NCBI GenBank assembly: GCA_002897115.2
Contig: BCIH01000001.1
Coordinates: 2,098,039-2,162,038, forward strand
Length of the DNA stretch: 64,000 nucleotides
Reading direction: 5' to 3'
DNA from: Prototheca cutis
Lineage: Eukaryota; Chlorophyta; Trebouxiophyceae; Chlorellales; Chlorellaceae
The first letter of the stretch is position 1. Every line of letters begins with the position of its first letter. The notes below the pieces were generated by a model, which did no database searches, had not been told where the DNA came from, and was given only the letters and a program-made list of their open reading frames with translations. The translations under genes were made by a program, and so were the position numbers. Below, piece by piece: positions 10,163 through 22,496 of this stretch.

Positions 10163-10763
10163 TACCATGCAGGGCAAAAATAATGCAACCAGCTCAGCCA
10201 GCAACAGCGTCACATCACCCTGGGGGTTGCTGGGCATCATGGATGGCCGAAATTTTTCACTCTCTGCATGGCAATAGGAAGGTGGATGACCATCTTAATG
10301 ATGGGCCACCTCCGGGGCTGCTTTCCCTTTCCGGGGAGGGAAGGAGCTCCGGGGGTTCCAACCTCCAGTTGGAAAGGCTATAACCCCCCATGATGGATGG
10401 ATGTATGTTCATCAGCACTGCGGCGCTGGAAGCGCAGAGGCCGCTTGCCGGTCTTCCGCAGTCTCTGCACGATGTGCCTCATGTTCAGACACGCCATCAA
10501 GTCTCTGTTCCAGAGACGATGCTCGCCGTTTGGAGGGCAGCACTCCTCGTTGGTGCAGCGCAGCAGCCCGTGGCACACCACCTCGGGCGTCTGCTCTTTG
10601 CACGACCTGCCCTGCTGCCAAGAAGGAACCCAACCCATTCTCTGAGCCATGTGGCAAGGGAATGCGATCCAACAGGCATCTTGTTTGGGAAGTATGCCCT
10701 TGCTGCGCAGGTGGGGAGTCGATGAATCTCGAGAAGGTTTCATCATTTTTGCCCTGCACCATA
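10163..10763 (-). mobile_element. Repeat element copy 1: TIR-bounded, with a TnpB/Fanzor-like C-terminal fragment
   Basis: The 601-base unit begins TACCATGCAGGGCAAAAAT and ends with a diverged inverted copy of it (ATTTTTGCCCTGCACCATA); the TA at each edge could be a target-site duplication. Related units lie at 33612-33969 and 59971-60646. On the minus strand (about 10746 down to 10378) an open frame reads ...TPEVVCHGLLRCTNEECC... and then HRLWNRDLMACLNMRHIV. A Cys-rich ribbon followed by W-N-R-D-x-x-A-x-x-N is what the end of TnpB and eukaryotic Fanzor nucleases looks like (zinc ribbon plus the RuvC-III Asp). The N-terminal and RuvC-I/II parts are absent, so this copy cannot be an active nuclease. 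The stretch at 10300-10378 is GC-rich and palindromic. Element status is strong; Fanzor affiliation is inferred. Confidence 0.6.
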
Positions 10764-11081
10764 GAAGAGAGAGAGAGTATTTCTCCGAGACTGTCGAGGC
10801 AAGCGCAAAAAAGTGATCTGCGTCGGCTAGCGCTCCGTGCGCGCCGAGGACATGCGCAGTGTTCGTGCTTCTATCATTAAGTAATCACGCGGACGGCCAT
10901 GAACGTGCCTTTGGGGACTGCATCCGCCCTGCGGGAGCCGACATGACCAGCGGGCGACACCACACTCCCGCCAGGGCAGAGCCATAGCTCTCCGCAACAG
11001 TAGCCCGCCTCATGCATGCCGCGCAACGTTTCCGAGGCTGATGTAATGTCTAGATCATAAAACGGACGGCAACGCCCGGTC

Positions 11082-12663
11082 ATGCTCAACGTCGGCCTGC
11101 CCGGATTCCTCTGGCACCTCAAGCCCGAGTCGGCCAGAGTGCACCGACTGGTGGGTGATTGCGACCGTGATCTGGGATACGTGGATCTTTTACAATGCTC
11201 GTTCTTACACCACATCGCACGGCTCCATTACTTTTGTGCAGCTGTGGCAGCAGAATGGGGCTGACTATGCTGGGTACCGAAAGTACATTCAACAAGTCAA
11301 GGAGCGGGGTTTCCCTCCTGCTGGGGTCACCCAACAGGAGTTGTTGCTGAGCGACGGCGACGGCGGCGGCGGGAGTACAGGCACAAAAGCTCCGCACCCA
11401 CCACCGCCAGCGGTGCCGCTCTTTGTCTTTCACCACGGTTTCCGGCCTGCCCCCGGTGGCGTGACGTGCATTCGATTCGGGCCCCTCACACCCGAGCTCC
11501 TGGCCTGGGGCACTGGTGCGGGTTGGGTCTGCATTGCCGCGGCCGGTACGCCATCGCCGGACCGAGCGGATCGCCCTCCACGGCTGCTGCAGGCGTTACG
11601 GCTGCATGCTTGTGCTGTGTCTGACCTTGCCTGGTCGGCCGACTGCGGGCTGTTGCTGACCGCTTCAGCAGACGGCACCGCCGCCCTGGTCTCCGTGGCG
11701 AGCGGCACCCTCATGCGGCAGTTTGGCGGGGACACGACGGGCGGTGTCCCCGTCACCGCGGCACGCTTCCACCCTGTGAACCAGGGCCTGCTGGTTCTCG
11801 GCACCGGCACGGGGGAGATTCTAGTCATCAACTCCAGCACAGGTCTCACGACTGCGAGTGCCACGCTCCCACACAATCAAGCCGTCGTGGCCCTGCTAGC
11901 CGATGGTGCGGAGCGGGTGCTGGCCGTCGGTGTGGCCGGCGCCATGGTTTCCTTTTCTGCCGAGTTGCCTGCGGGCACGGGGCGCCTGCGCGTGGGTGCA
12001 CGCCGTGCCGAACTTCAGCCCTTGCGCTCGACGACCCTGCCGGGTTGCCCGGCGGGCACGGCGGCGTTGACCGCCGACACATTACCGGCCTGCCGCTTGT
12101 TGGGCGGTGCGCCCACGCTGTGCACGCTGTGCGATGACGGCACAATGGTGTTGGTCGCGTTGTCCGATGGTGTCAGTGGTGGTCGTGGCGCAGCAGCAAC
12201 CACCGTTCAAATTCGGGAACGGTTGCCGGAAAAGGACTCGCGGCGCAAGGTGGTGGCAGCAAATCTTGATGACACCGTTGCAGCCATGGGCGAACAAGGT
12301 GACGACTCCTTGCGGCAGCCGCCGCCGACTGTGGTCGCGGCAGCAGCGCCGGCGTACCGGCTGCCCGGGACGCCGTGCGCCATGCGCAGCGCCATTACCC
12401 TCGTGGATATCCAGATAGTGGATTTGTCTGATGGGCCCGGGAGAAGCGGTGACCCTGGCGGCGACGAAGATGCCCCGAGTGCCCAGGGCCACCACCATCA
12501 CCGTGCCAATCCAGGGGTGTCGCCAGCTTTGACCCCGGTGTGCACCCTGCATGGGCACACAGCCCCGTTGATGGCGCTGGCTTGGGCCTTTGACGACAGT
12601 ATCCTTGCCTCGGGCGATAGTCAGGGCAACGTGCTGCTATGGAGGCTGGGCCATAGCATGTAA
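11082..12663 (+). CDS. WDR13: WDR13-like WD40 repeat protein
   Basis: Two exons, 11082-11150 (MLNVGLPGFLWHLKPESARV) and 11242-12663, give about 496 residues. The second exon opens LWQQNGADYAGYRKYIQQVK, which corresponds to the N-terminal WQQ...YNAYR segment of animal WDR13. WD40 blades follow: VTCIRFGPLTPELLAWGTGA, HACAVSDLAWSADCGLLLTA, ARFHPVNQGLLVLGTGTGE and, at the end, LHGHTAPLMALAWAFDDSIL then SGDSQGNVLLWRL. The HPVN and final HGHTAP/LLWR blocks match WDR13 position for position as I remember the family. Low-complexity Gly/Pro inserts (about residues 60-80 and 390-440) lengthen it. WDR13 is a nuclear protein of poorly known function in animals. The first exon is less certain than the second: an unspliced start at ATG 11155 is also possible. 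Confidence 0.68.
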
Positions 12664-13000
12664 AGGTGGTGGTTCCTCACCGGGGGTACTTTTCGCCGTT
12701 GCCAGGCGCGAGTGGCAGTTGGGTAGTCTTCACCCCAAGCCAAGCGCGAAAAATGCAGCTTGACGCCTGCTGTGCGCAAGTAGCGGGGTCAGTGGATTGC
12801 ATGGTTTTTTGTGCCCGCATTGAAGTAATCAAGCATGTTGGAGGGAAAAGAAACCCAGCTCGCAGCTTGAACCAAGGGTCGCTGTCCGTATCACAGAGCA
12901 GTCGTGGAAGGCACTTTCTTTGGAGGAAAACTGGTTTCCAATAACACCTCCTCCTCGATGCCAAACAATCAAGCCATCCCAAAAGTCGGCTCGCCATGTC
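12664..13000. other. Convergent intergenic region
   Basis: About 337 bases lie between the 3' ends of the WDR13-like gene (+) and the unknown gene at 13001 (-). It presumably holds both 3' UTRs. I see no RNA gene or repeat. Confidence 0.5.
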
Positions 13001-13597
13001 TCACTTTCTCGCAGTCTTCTTGACCTTTTTGATTGCCGACGCCCGCAAGGAGACACCTGTCGCCATTCCTGGCCCGCCGCGCTTTCCAGATGCACCTGTC
13101 TGCGATCGTTGTTCTTTGGGCCTTGTCCTTTGAGAACTGGTGGCATTACTTCTGACGACTCGCCCGCCGGGGGCCCTGGCAGCGACTCCATCCCCACTGT
13201 TCCTGTCACCAGCCGCATTGTCATCGCCGCCATCATCCACAACAAGGCCGACGATCCCTGCTTCGACGAGGGCCAACATGATCTCAAGCGCCTGGGGGTG
13301 CCGTTTTGCCGGCACCGTGCGCGAGAGCAGCCTGGAAACGACGACTGCCTTGTCGCCCATGGTCAACACCTCGGTCAACAGGCCGCGCCAGGAACTGGCA
13401 AACTCCAGGCACAGACCCTGGACAGCTTCGCCGCCGCCCTTGGCATGCTCTGTGCGATCGTTGAACAGCCCACAGACCACACGGATTGTATTGGCTGATT
13501 CTGCCGAGACTAAACGCACTGTGCCGGGTGCCGGGGCCTGAACTGTGTCAGTAGTCCGCAGCGGCCGGTGCAGGCGGGGCTTGGATTGCCCTGGCAT
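13001..13597 (-). CDS. Unknown single-exon protein, 198 residues
   Basis: An uninterrupted frame runs from ATG 13597 to TGA 13001-13003. The N-terminal half (LVSAESANTIRVVCGLFNDR, then FASSWRGLLTEVLTMGDKAV and ALEIMLALVEAGIVGLVVDD) looks helical and folded. The C-terminal third is polar, with a strongly basic end (RASAIKKVKKTARK) that could serve as a nuclear or nucleolar signal. No family recognised. Being intronless is unusual among its neighbours. It is on the same strand as the NO66 gene; only about 100 bases separate its start from that gene's last recognisable exon, so a shared transcript unit cannot be excluded. Confidence 0.5.
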   Translation of the reverse strand: MPGQSKPRLHRPLRTTDTVQAPAPGTVRLVSAESANTIRVVCGLFNDRTEHAKGGGEAVQGLCLEFASSWRGLLTEVLTMGDKAVVVSRLLSRTVPAKRHPQALEIMLALVEAGIVGLVVDDGGDDNAAGDRNSGDGVAARAPGGRVVRSNATSSQRTRPKEQRSQTGASGKRGGPGMATGVSLRASAIKKVKKTARK

Positions 13598-13699
13598 GCC
13601 TGCATGTACGGCGGGAAAATGTCATCCCATGTTGGACTAGGGGGACTGGCTGATTGATTGTGAGCAGGACATCAGATGGCGCGCACACCTTTAGAGCTG

Positions 13700-15626
<1,927 letters not shown>

Positions 15627-15794
15627 CTTGCGCGTCTCAGGCTCCTTGAGACAGCCGTCGGTGCAAATGACACCAAAAAATGATTGTCAAATTGTCGACA
15701 CCCGTGAACGTCTATGCGCAGACGCGCATTCGTGGTGGTGACAGGCCTGTGCCGTCGATCACAAAAAATTATTGCCAGGAAAGGCAACAAAACA

Positions 15795-15908
15795 GTTCGT
15801 CACGGGGACTTCCCGCGTGGTCACCCACCGCAGTACTATTCCCGCCCAATCCAGCTTAATTGCCGAGGTCTAATGGGATCGGATGTTTTCTGGATGGTAT
15901 GAACGAAC
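15795..15908 (-). rRNA. 5S ribosomal RNA gene
   Basis: Read on the minus strand from 15908, the sequence begins GTTCGTTCATACC and continues with CATCCGATCCCATTAGACC, then CGGCAATTAAGC, TTGGGCGGGAATAGTACTGC, GGTGGGTGACCACGCGGGAA and GTCCCCGTGACGAAC. These are the conserved 5S blocks (the GATCCCAT..AG..C loop, the AGTTAAGC-like block, AGTACT, GGGTGACC, GGGAAGTCC) in the right order and spacing, and the ends pair (GTTCGT with ACGAAC). A T run (TTTT at about 15787-15793, minus strand) follows immediately, as a Pol III terminator should. The length, about 114 nt with ends set conservatively, fits 5S rRNA at about 120. It is a single copy inside an otherwise protein-coding region. Confidence 0.9.
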
Positions 15909-16386
15909 CATGGGTGAGCATGAAAGCCTGTGGCTTATGAAGGGGGTGGAAATAGTAGATGGGCCCAGATGGCGAACCACTTCCCCGCAGCCCCGCCGAG
16001 TTTTGTTGTGTGTAGTTGCGCTGCACAGAAACCAAGGTACTATTACATGGCACAGACAGGCACGCTGGCTGCAGGAGTCATTGCATGCTTTGGCACGTTG
16101 TGTTGTGGGGGAGTCCCCAGCAGCAGGGAGGGCACGCTTGTCTGAGACCCGTCGTCACAAGTCGGGCAACAAAATGCAAATCGGGGTAAACAAATGAAAT
16201 GCGCTCATGACATCGCCACACGTTGGAGAATGTTGCCTTTTTATAAGAAGAAACAGGTAATACATGTCATCATTATCGATGTGTGACGGTGATGGTGCAT
16301 CAGGAACACAGCTCCACGAGCCAGTCCCCCCAAAAGAAAGAAACAAAATCTGATGTCTTCCAGTTCTCTGGACATCTACTCATCAC
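15909..16386. other. Intergenic region upstream of the 5S gene
   Basis: About 480 bases between the 5S rRNA 5' end and the 3' end of the gene at 16387-18545. No convincing coding segment, repeat or second RNA gene is seen. Confidence 0.5.
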
Positions 16387-18545
16387 TCATCTCATTGCAC
16401 CACTCCAGCCCATGGCCGCAGCGGCCGCGGCGAGGTCGTACCCACGCACCGGCTTGCGCGCGGCTTCGTGCAGCGTCACCTCCTCCAGCGTTGCAGTCGG
16501 GGACAGCTGCCGCGCGGGGATGTCGGGGTATACCGTGGCTGCACCCGGGAGCTGGGCGACCAGCAGGTCCATGCCCATGCCCTCAAACTGTGTCAGGCGC
16601 TCGCGGTGCTGGTCGGCGCTGCGCGGACCGTCGAGCTCAAGCATGCGGTCCTCTGCCACGAGCCCGTCCTGACTCGAACCATACTCGTCATCCGCCTTGC
16701 GGTCCGCGTAATCTGCACCATTTGCGGGTTTCAAGTTTGTGCATACCCATAATGTGTCGTTCAATACCGTTGACAACATCCAGAATGAATGGTCAACGCA
16801 GGCAGAATACCCCACTGCTACGTTACTGCCACAAAACCTCCTCACCCCCGTCGTACCGAGCTCGCGCATGTGCTCGGCCACGATCGCATCAAACTCCGCT
16901 TCCACAGTCTTTGCCAGCGACGCCTCGATGCGTAGGCAGTCTGTGCGGGGTTGTGGGGAGCGGGGAGTTCGGGTGGAGTTCAGTTAGGCTCGGGTCTTCT
17001 TGTGTGTGCAAAACAAGGGTCATCACCAGAGGCCGCATCTTTGAGCGTACCCCACCGCACGATGCCTCTCAGGCCCATTAAAAAGCCACACATATGTCCA
17101 GCAAATGAAACATCACACACCCTCGTTCAGCGCATCCAGATGCTCGTTAAGGATCTTGACCGCCCGCATCCAAGCCGGCAACCCCTCCCGCACCAGGATG
17201 GCCTCCTACATTGTGAGATGACATTGGCGTGGGTGCCGTTGACAGAGACAATGACGTTCCCTTCACTCATCAAGAAGAAACCATCACATGTCCCGACAAA
17301 CAAACAGGCACAACAACAAGGGGGTCCCCACCACCCCCACCCGCTGACCCCTACCCACCCCTCACCACCACAGCGTACCGGCACTTGGCTGTCCTCCTCC
17401 TCGAGCACCTCCACGACTTGTGCCATGCACTGAGTGTACAGGAACCTGCACGCAGGGGGTTGGTGGGTCGGGTGGTCCACTGTGGTGTCACGTCAGGACA
17501 ATGTGACAGTGTGTATTCGGCGGGGCTGCAGCACCATCCCCATTCCAGCACAACCCCCACCACGCACTTGTTCCGGACGCGCTTGAGGTTGTCGTGGTGC
17601 AGGGTCAGCGCTTCATCCCAGGCGATCATCATGCGGTCGTGGTTCCTTGCATACTCAGCCGGGTCATCAAACCGCCAGGGGTCGTCGTCGAAGATGGACT
17701 CGCCAGAGTCAAATTCGTCGGGGCCCAGCGCCAGCAGCGCGTCGCCGGGATCGGGGCCCAGAGGGCCCAGCACTGCGGCCAGTGGGTCGGCCTCGGGGCC
17801 GGAGGCCCCGTGGAGCAGTGCATCCAGTCCGGGGTCAAACGATGGTCCGCCTGTTTGTATGCAGATGCGTGCAGTGTTGTCCTTGGCTGTCCTTGGCATC
17901 CATCCATCGAGCCCATGGACCTGCCAACTGCAGGGGCCTTTGTCCCAGACAAGAACAAGACAAGGCAAAAAGCCCCAGAAGATTGCAGGATTTTCCCATT
18001 AAAAAGGAGTGGCATATTCCCCGAGCACACTGCATGAGCCGCCTGGTGGGCAGGGCGGGCAAACCCCCCGCTCTCGCGGGGGAGCCCCTTTCCAGGCGGC
18101 CACGTCGCTGTGTGCTGGGGACTAGCGGGCCGGCCGCGCCCACTGAGCCAAGACGGCCCAGCGGCGCGGCCGAAGACCCAGACCGTCGATGTTCCAGGGT
18201 TGTAACGGTCCATGGACGTGGTATTGAGCGTCCTAGGCCCTGACTTAACCCTGGCTGCAGAGCGCACTCGCCAGACTGTCCCTCCCCTTCCCAAAGCGCC
18301 TATGGCGCGCCATCTAAAGTAGCCCCATGCGTGCAACAAATTCCCTAAGGCCAGCATCAAAAACTCGTACCTGGGCGGGAGCCCCGGCCTTTCCGCTTGC
18401 TCTGGCCCTCTTCTTCCCCATCGGGGCTGGAGTAGAATCGCTCCAGGGCAGCCTCATCATCCTCCAGGGGCGAGGCGCGGGTCGCTAGGGACCGGCGGGA
18501 GGAGGCACGCCGCTGCAGTCGAGCTCCCCAGCGCACCCCAAACAC
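16387..18545 (-). CDS. Unknown acidic, helical protein with Arg-rich N-terminus
   Basis: Six exons join with closed phases: 18371 to about 18545, 17568-17850, 17379-17445, 17121-17205, 16857-16940 and 16387-16712 (stop). The product is about 350 residues. The first visible exon, FGVRWGARLQRRASSRRSLA, is Arg/Ser-rich and lacks acids, like an organelle presequence; a GTG begins it and an in-frame TAG lies just upstream, so the true start must be in an upstream exon I cannot find. After an acidic Gly/Pro/Asp linker comes a helical region: WRFDDPAEYARNHDRMMIAW, HHDNLKRVRNKFLYTQCMAQ, VVEVLEEEDSQVPEAILVRE, LPAWMRAVKILNEHLDALNE and EAEFDAIVAEHMRELDYADR. The end is less ordered (VYPDIPARQLSPTATLEEVT). 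I do not recognise the family. A mitochondrial or plastid location is only suggested by the N-terminus. Confidence 0.6.
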
Positions 18546-19063
18546 CTGGGCGCTGCACTAATTGGCGGAAGGCAGCCGGTGGGATTTCATGTTCGCACCC
18601 CTTTGTGCACGGTCGGGGAACGCATCATAATGTTCACCAATGCCATGATCGCCATCCATCGCACCGTGCACACGCCGCCCTGGCGACCAGGGGCCGTGCC
18701 AGCTCTCGGCCACCGGTGCACCCCCCCGCAACCGGCCGCGCTTTCATGGCGCCCTGTTCCCGTCCACCGCGCCCTCCATAGATCAGTTTATCTGCATGTC
18801 ATTGTCCACATCGTTCATCGACATGGACAGTGGGTTGCATGGTGCGGCGCTTTCACGACTGACCTCGCCATTCGCGCGCTCGACCAAATGGCGGGCGAGA
18901 TTTCTGTGGGTTGCCCAGGATTGCCAGACCTGAGTCAAGCCTGCTGCTCCCCCGGCCACCTTTCCAGCCCTCCACTGCTCCGCGCTCTCTCACTAGTCCC
19001 AAGCACCACACATATTCTCGAAGAACACATCATAATTCTACATCCCGGGCGGCACGGCACGCT
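18546..19063. other. Intergenic region
   Basis: About 518 bases between the unknown gene (its 5' exon may lie here) and the 3' end of the OEP16-3/B14.7 gene. No separate gene recognised. Confidence 0.45.
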
Positions 19064-20122
19064 TCATGACAAGTTGGGGGGCGGCGAAGGGAACACTGGG
19101 CGCGGCTGGGTCTCCCCGTCGTCCACAAAACCCTCGGCGACAAGCTTGCGCCCGCTCACGTCCACCATGGCAGAGGTGAAGGCCAGCACCGCGCCAGCGG
19201 CAAAACCCACGGGCATGCGGCCCACTGCGTGGGCGGGGGGACAGGGGTTGGATTGAGTGCTGGCTGCAAGGGCTCATGGCAGGTTGTCCAAGGGTGGACG
19301 GACGAACGGGCGGGCACGCATGTCGAGCTCCACCGGAGTCATACGATCCGCTCCGCCGACAGGACATGCAATTAACAAAGCAGACAGACCCTGGCGACAA
19401 AACAAACTTCAATGCCAGTGCCGCTCAAAGCCAGTGTCCTCGCCATGCATCCATCAACCATGCCGTGAGGGCCACAACTGCTCCCTGGCGGTACCAGCCG
19501 TGCACTCGTCAGCCGCTCCACCCATTCATCACTCCAGTCTAAACAACCAACTCACATCGGATGCCCAGGACGAGGCCCGTGGCAATGCCAGCCAGGGAGC
19601 CATTCACCCAGTCCTTCTTGCCACGGATGGTCTCCGTGATGCACTGCAGTAGCTTGGGAGCGGGGGAGTTTCATGTTGTCCGGAGCATTGAAACGGCGGC
19701 CAGCAAGGCAGCTCCAAGCCTGATCGGCATCAGACAATTATTCGAATGAAAAGCACGAATGAATAACTCCCAAAAGCGCTTCCCAGATCCCAAAGCCCAC
19801 GCCGAATGGCCACTGGCTTCTGCGATCATGGCCCGATTGCCTCAGCCACCCCCTTTCACAATCAGTGCATGTCCGCCCGCCCCCAACAACTCACGTCGGT
19901 GGCGCTGTAGGTGACGCCGATGATGGACATGGTGGCGCCGTAGCTGGCCATGACACCGCCGGTCCGCAGCAGGGCGGGCCAGGGCTTGTTGCGGATGACT
20001 GGGGGGATGTCACCCCAGTTGGAGGCCACTGCGCCCATGAACGCCCCCGTCGCCGCGCCAGAGGCAAGGCCCATCCCGATACGGGTGGCACAATCCTCGG
20101 GGTGCTCAATGGGCAGCGGCAT
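19064..20122 (-). CDS. Tim17/Tim22/Tim23-family protein, OEP16-3/B14.7 (NDUFA11-like complex I subunit) type
   Basis: Three exons (19895-20122, 19556-19643, 19064-19224; stop TGA 19064-19066) give 158 residues, close to the length of plant OEP16-3/B14.7. Key segments are GLASGAATGAFMGAVASNWG, DIPPVIRNKPWPALLRTGGV, ITETIRGKKDWVNGSLAGIA, TGLVLGIRLGRMPVGFAAGA and VLAFTSAMVDVSGRK. Together these form the four Gly-rich helices of the Tim17 fold and the Arg-Gly-Lys-Lys-Asp loop. In plants this subgroup (At2g42210) is found in mitochondrial complex I. Start ATG 20122 is preceded by a consensus 3' splice site (CCCCCGCAG|GC), so a 5' UTR intron is likely; an open frame continues upstream without an ATG. 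It is transcribed divergently from SURF1. The alternative is a TIM22-like translocase subunit, but length and loop sequence favour B14.7. Confidence 0.8.
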
Positions 20123-20721
20123 GCCTGCGGGGGTCGGGGGGTGGGGCTCAGAATCGCACTCGTGAGCCACACGGATGGCGGAGCCCGCCCACCTGGAGAG
20201 TCGTGCCCTGCACGACAGCCCCGCGCCCCCTCCGTAATACCTTTAGATTCTACGGTTCAATGGGACTAGGGGTACAGCGGTCCCAGACTGCAGGGGACTG
20301 CCTCCTCACTCCGCTCAGAGTCTGTGCCGAATAGGGGTGGGCAGAGTCGCCAGTACCGCGCGGTTCACCCCTGCAAAACCACGGTGGGCCCCAAAACTGT
20401 GGAACCCCTAAGCACCTCAACGCAGCAAATTGTCCAGGGCGGACTGGTTGATAGCAGCGAAGCAAAATGGCAATTCGATGACTACCCCGTGCTCCCCGTT
20501 GGAGCGGGGCATTCCCACCCGGAGAGTGGGGGTGCTCGATCGATCGCAGAGCCCAGGGTGCAAACCTGTCATCGATGACGGGACGGAGCTGACTGCACAA
20601 GGACCCTTGATCCCTATTTCCGCAGCCTGTGAATGAACGACATTTTTTGCATTACATTTTGTGCCGTGCTGAATTGTGCACCAGCTCGTTGGCTCTGTAT
20701 TGATTGTGGGGAGCCCCAGGC
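20123..20721. other. Shared upstream region of OEP16-3/B14.7 (-) and SURF1 (+)
   Basis: About 600 bases between two divergent mitochondrial genes. It contains GC-rich inverted patches (for example around 20500-20550) but no gene that I can support. Confidence 0.5.
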
Positions 20722-22213
20722 ATGCTTCGGCATGTCGGTTGCCGCCTGGGGGGTGGTCTGGCCAGTGTCATCGTGGCCAGTCCAATGCCCCCAGCTTTGG
20801 AAGGCCCCGCCTGCGCCCAGGTGTGCAGACCAGGACTGAGATATTTCAGGTCCTACCCTGCCCAGGCCCCGCGGCAAGCGCGGGGCTATACCACACAGCC
20901 AGTAGCTATGACCAGCGCCAAGCTTGGTACGCGGTGGCATATCCCTTTTTTTTGGGGGGGGGGGGGGGGGCGGGCATTGTATTGATCGGGACCAGGTGTC
21001 TGATGTGTGTGTATCGCTTCGTTGCTGGCTGTGTCTGCTGGTGGCAAGCTGCTTGCAGCACCGCACACGCAACATTTGCATCCAACCCCACCGCCAATGG
21101 TCCCACAGCCACACCAGCAGCAGCATCGGCCCCGCCGCCCGCACGCCGCCCGGCCTGGGCTGCGTGGCTGCTGGGGGTGCCGTGTGTGCTTGCAGGATTC
21201 CTGTGCAAGTGGCAGCTGGACCGTCGGGGCTGGAAGATGGAGATGCTTGCGGAACGGGAAGCCCGGCTGGCCGCCCCACCAGTGGACCTGTTCTGCGCGG
21301 AGGACCTGCCCCCTGAATACACACGCGTGTCATTAAAGGGGACGTTTGACCACACCAAGTCAGCGTTTGTGGGTCCGCGCGGGCGGCCGGGGGAGGGCAT
21401 GGTCGAGCAGTGCTACCTGGTCATCACGCCGCTGACCAGCGTCGATGGCACCAAGACAGCCCTCGTCAATCGCGGCTGGGTTCCCCTGGCATGGAAGACA
21501 GATCCCCAAGCCCGCAAGCCCCATGAGCCCACTGGCACAGTGCGTGGCTACGGTGCCATATGGTGCATGCATTGCCATGTGCGTGTGAACGTGGGAATGC
21601 GGGCATGGATCCCATGAAGCATCCCTCCACCAACCCACCCACGCATGACTAATCACCCCGCCTCCACAGGTCGCAGTGTCGGGTGTGGTGAGGCATGGGG
21701 AGCGTGCCGGCCAGTTTGTTCCGCCCAACGACATGAAGATGTGCTCCTGGTACTACATCAACACCGCCGAGCTGGCCGCCGCGGCGGGCTTGCCGGAGTG
21801 GACGCCCCTGGTGGAGGCTGTGGCAGGTGTGCGGGCAGGGGTTGGGGGGGAGTTGGCGAGGTGTCGCTTGCTTGTCTGCCTGTGGGTGGACGGGCACATC
21901 CATTTGAATACATTCATTCATGAGCCATGCACTCAAGCAGGTGCACACACCCCTCTTCAATCCCTGCATAGACCCGGAGACACCCCAAGCAAAGCCTCAG
22001 ATGCCGCCTGCGATGGCGGTGCTGGGCCGGGGCAGTGCGCAGGGCCTTCCCCGGTCAGCAGACCCCGTGCCCGCACCCAAATCAATGGAGGAGCTGTGCC
22101 GGTTCAGCGTCATGCCCCGCGACCACCTCAACTACGCTGCCACATGGTTCACGCTCTCAGCCGCCACGGCCATCCTCGCCGTCAAGGCCGCACGCCAGGC
22201 GGGCCGGCGGTGA
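20722..22213 (+). CDS. SURF1: SURF1, cytochrome c oxidase assembly protein
   Basis: Exon 1, 20722-20926, encodes an Arg-rich, acid-poor N-terminus (MLRHVGCRLGGGLASVIVAS ... YFRSYPAQAPRQARGYTT), a typical mitochondrial presequence. Exon 2 (21109-21539) starts the SURF1 core: WAAWLLGVPCVLAGFLCKWQ (first membrane segment), LDRRGWKMEMLAEREARLAA, LPPEYTRVSLKGTFDHTKSA, LVNRGWVPLAWKTDPQARKP. Exon 3 (21670-21826) adds VAVSGVVRHGERAGQFVPPN. The last exon ends DHLNYAATWFTLSAATAILA, the HLxYAxTW second membrane helix, and stops at TGA 22211-22213. The start of the last exon is ambiguous: 21941 has the better acceptor but a phase mismatch, and a later AAG acceptor near 21991 restores phase. SURF1 acts at the inner mitochondrial membrane in heme a insertion into COX1. 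Intron 1 contains a T8G17 run. Confidence 0.85.
20946..20970 (+). repeat. T-run/G-run junction (T8G17) in SURF1 intron 1
   Basis: Eight T followed directly by seventeen G. The same T-then-G arrangement, or its complement, recurs in introns of other genes in the window (see findings). Confidence 0.9.
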
Positions 22214-22496
22214 GGCCAAGAAAGGAGGGGATGGCGGAGGACATGCTGCAAGGAGGCATGTGATGCACGCATGCCTCCTGCATCGTTTAAATGCCAACTG
22301 ATAGTCATCTTTGTCGGCTGGCCCTGGCTTGCAGCGTCCACCAGAAGAACCTCTTGTAACCATCACCACACTACCCTGAGAATTTTTTCCAAAAAACTAA
22401 AACTGCCAAGTCCAAGTTACAGTCAGGCAGAAAACAGGGTCAAAAGAGTGCAATCAATCAGTGTGTGTACAGGGTGGAAGGTGCCAGCCAGGGCGA

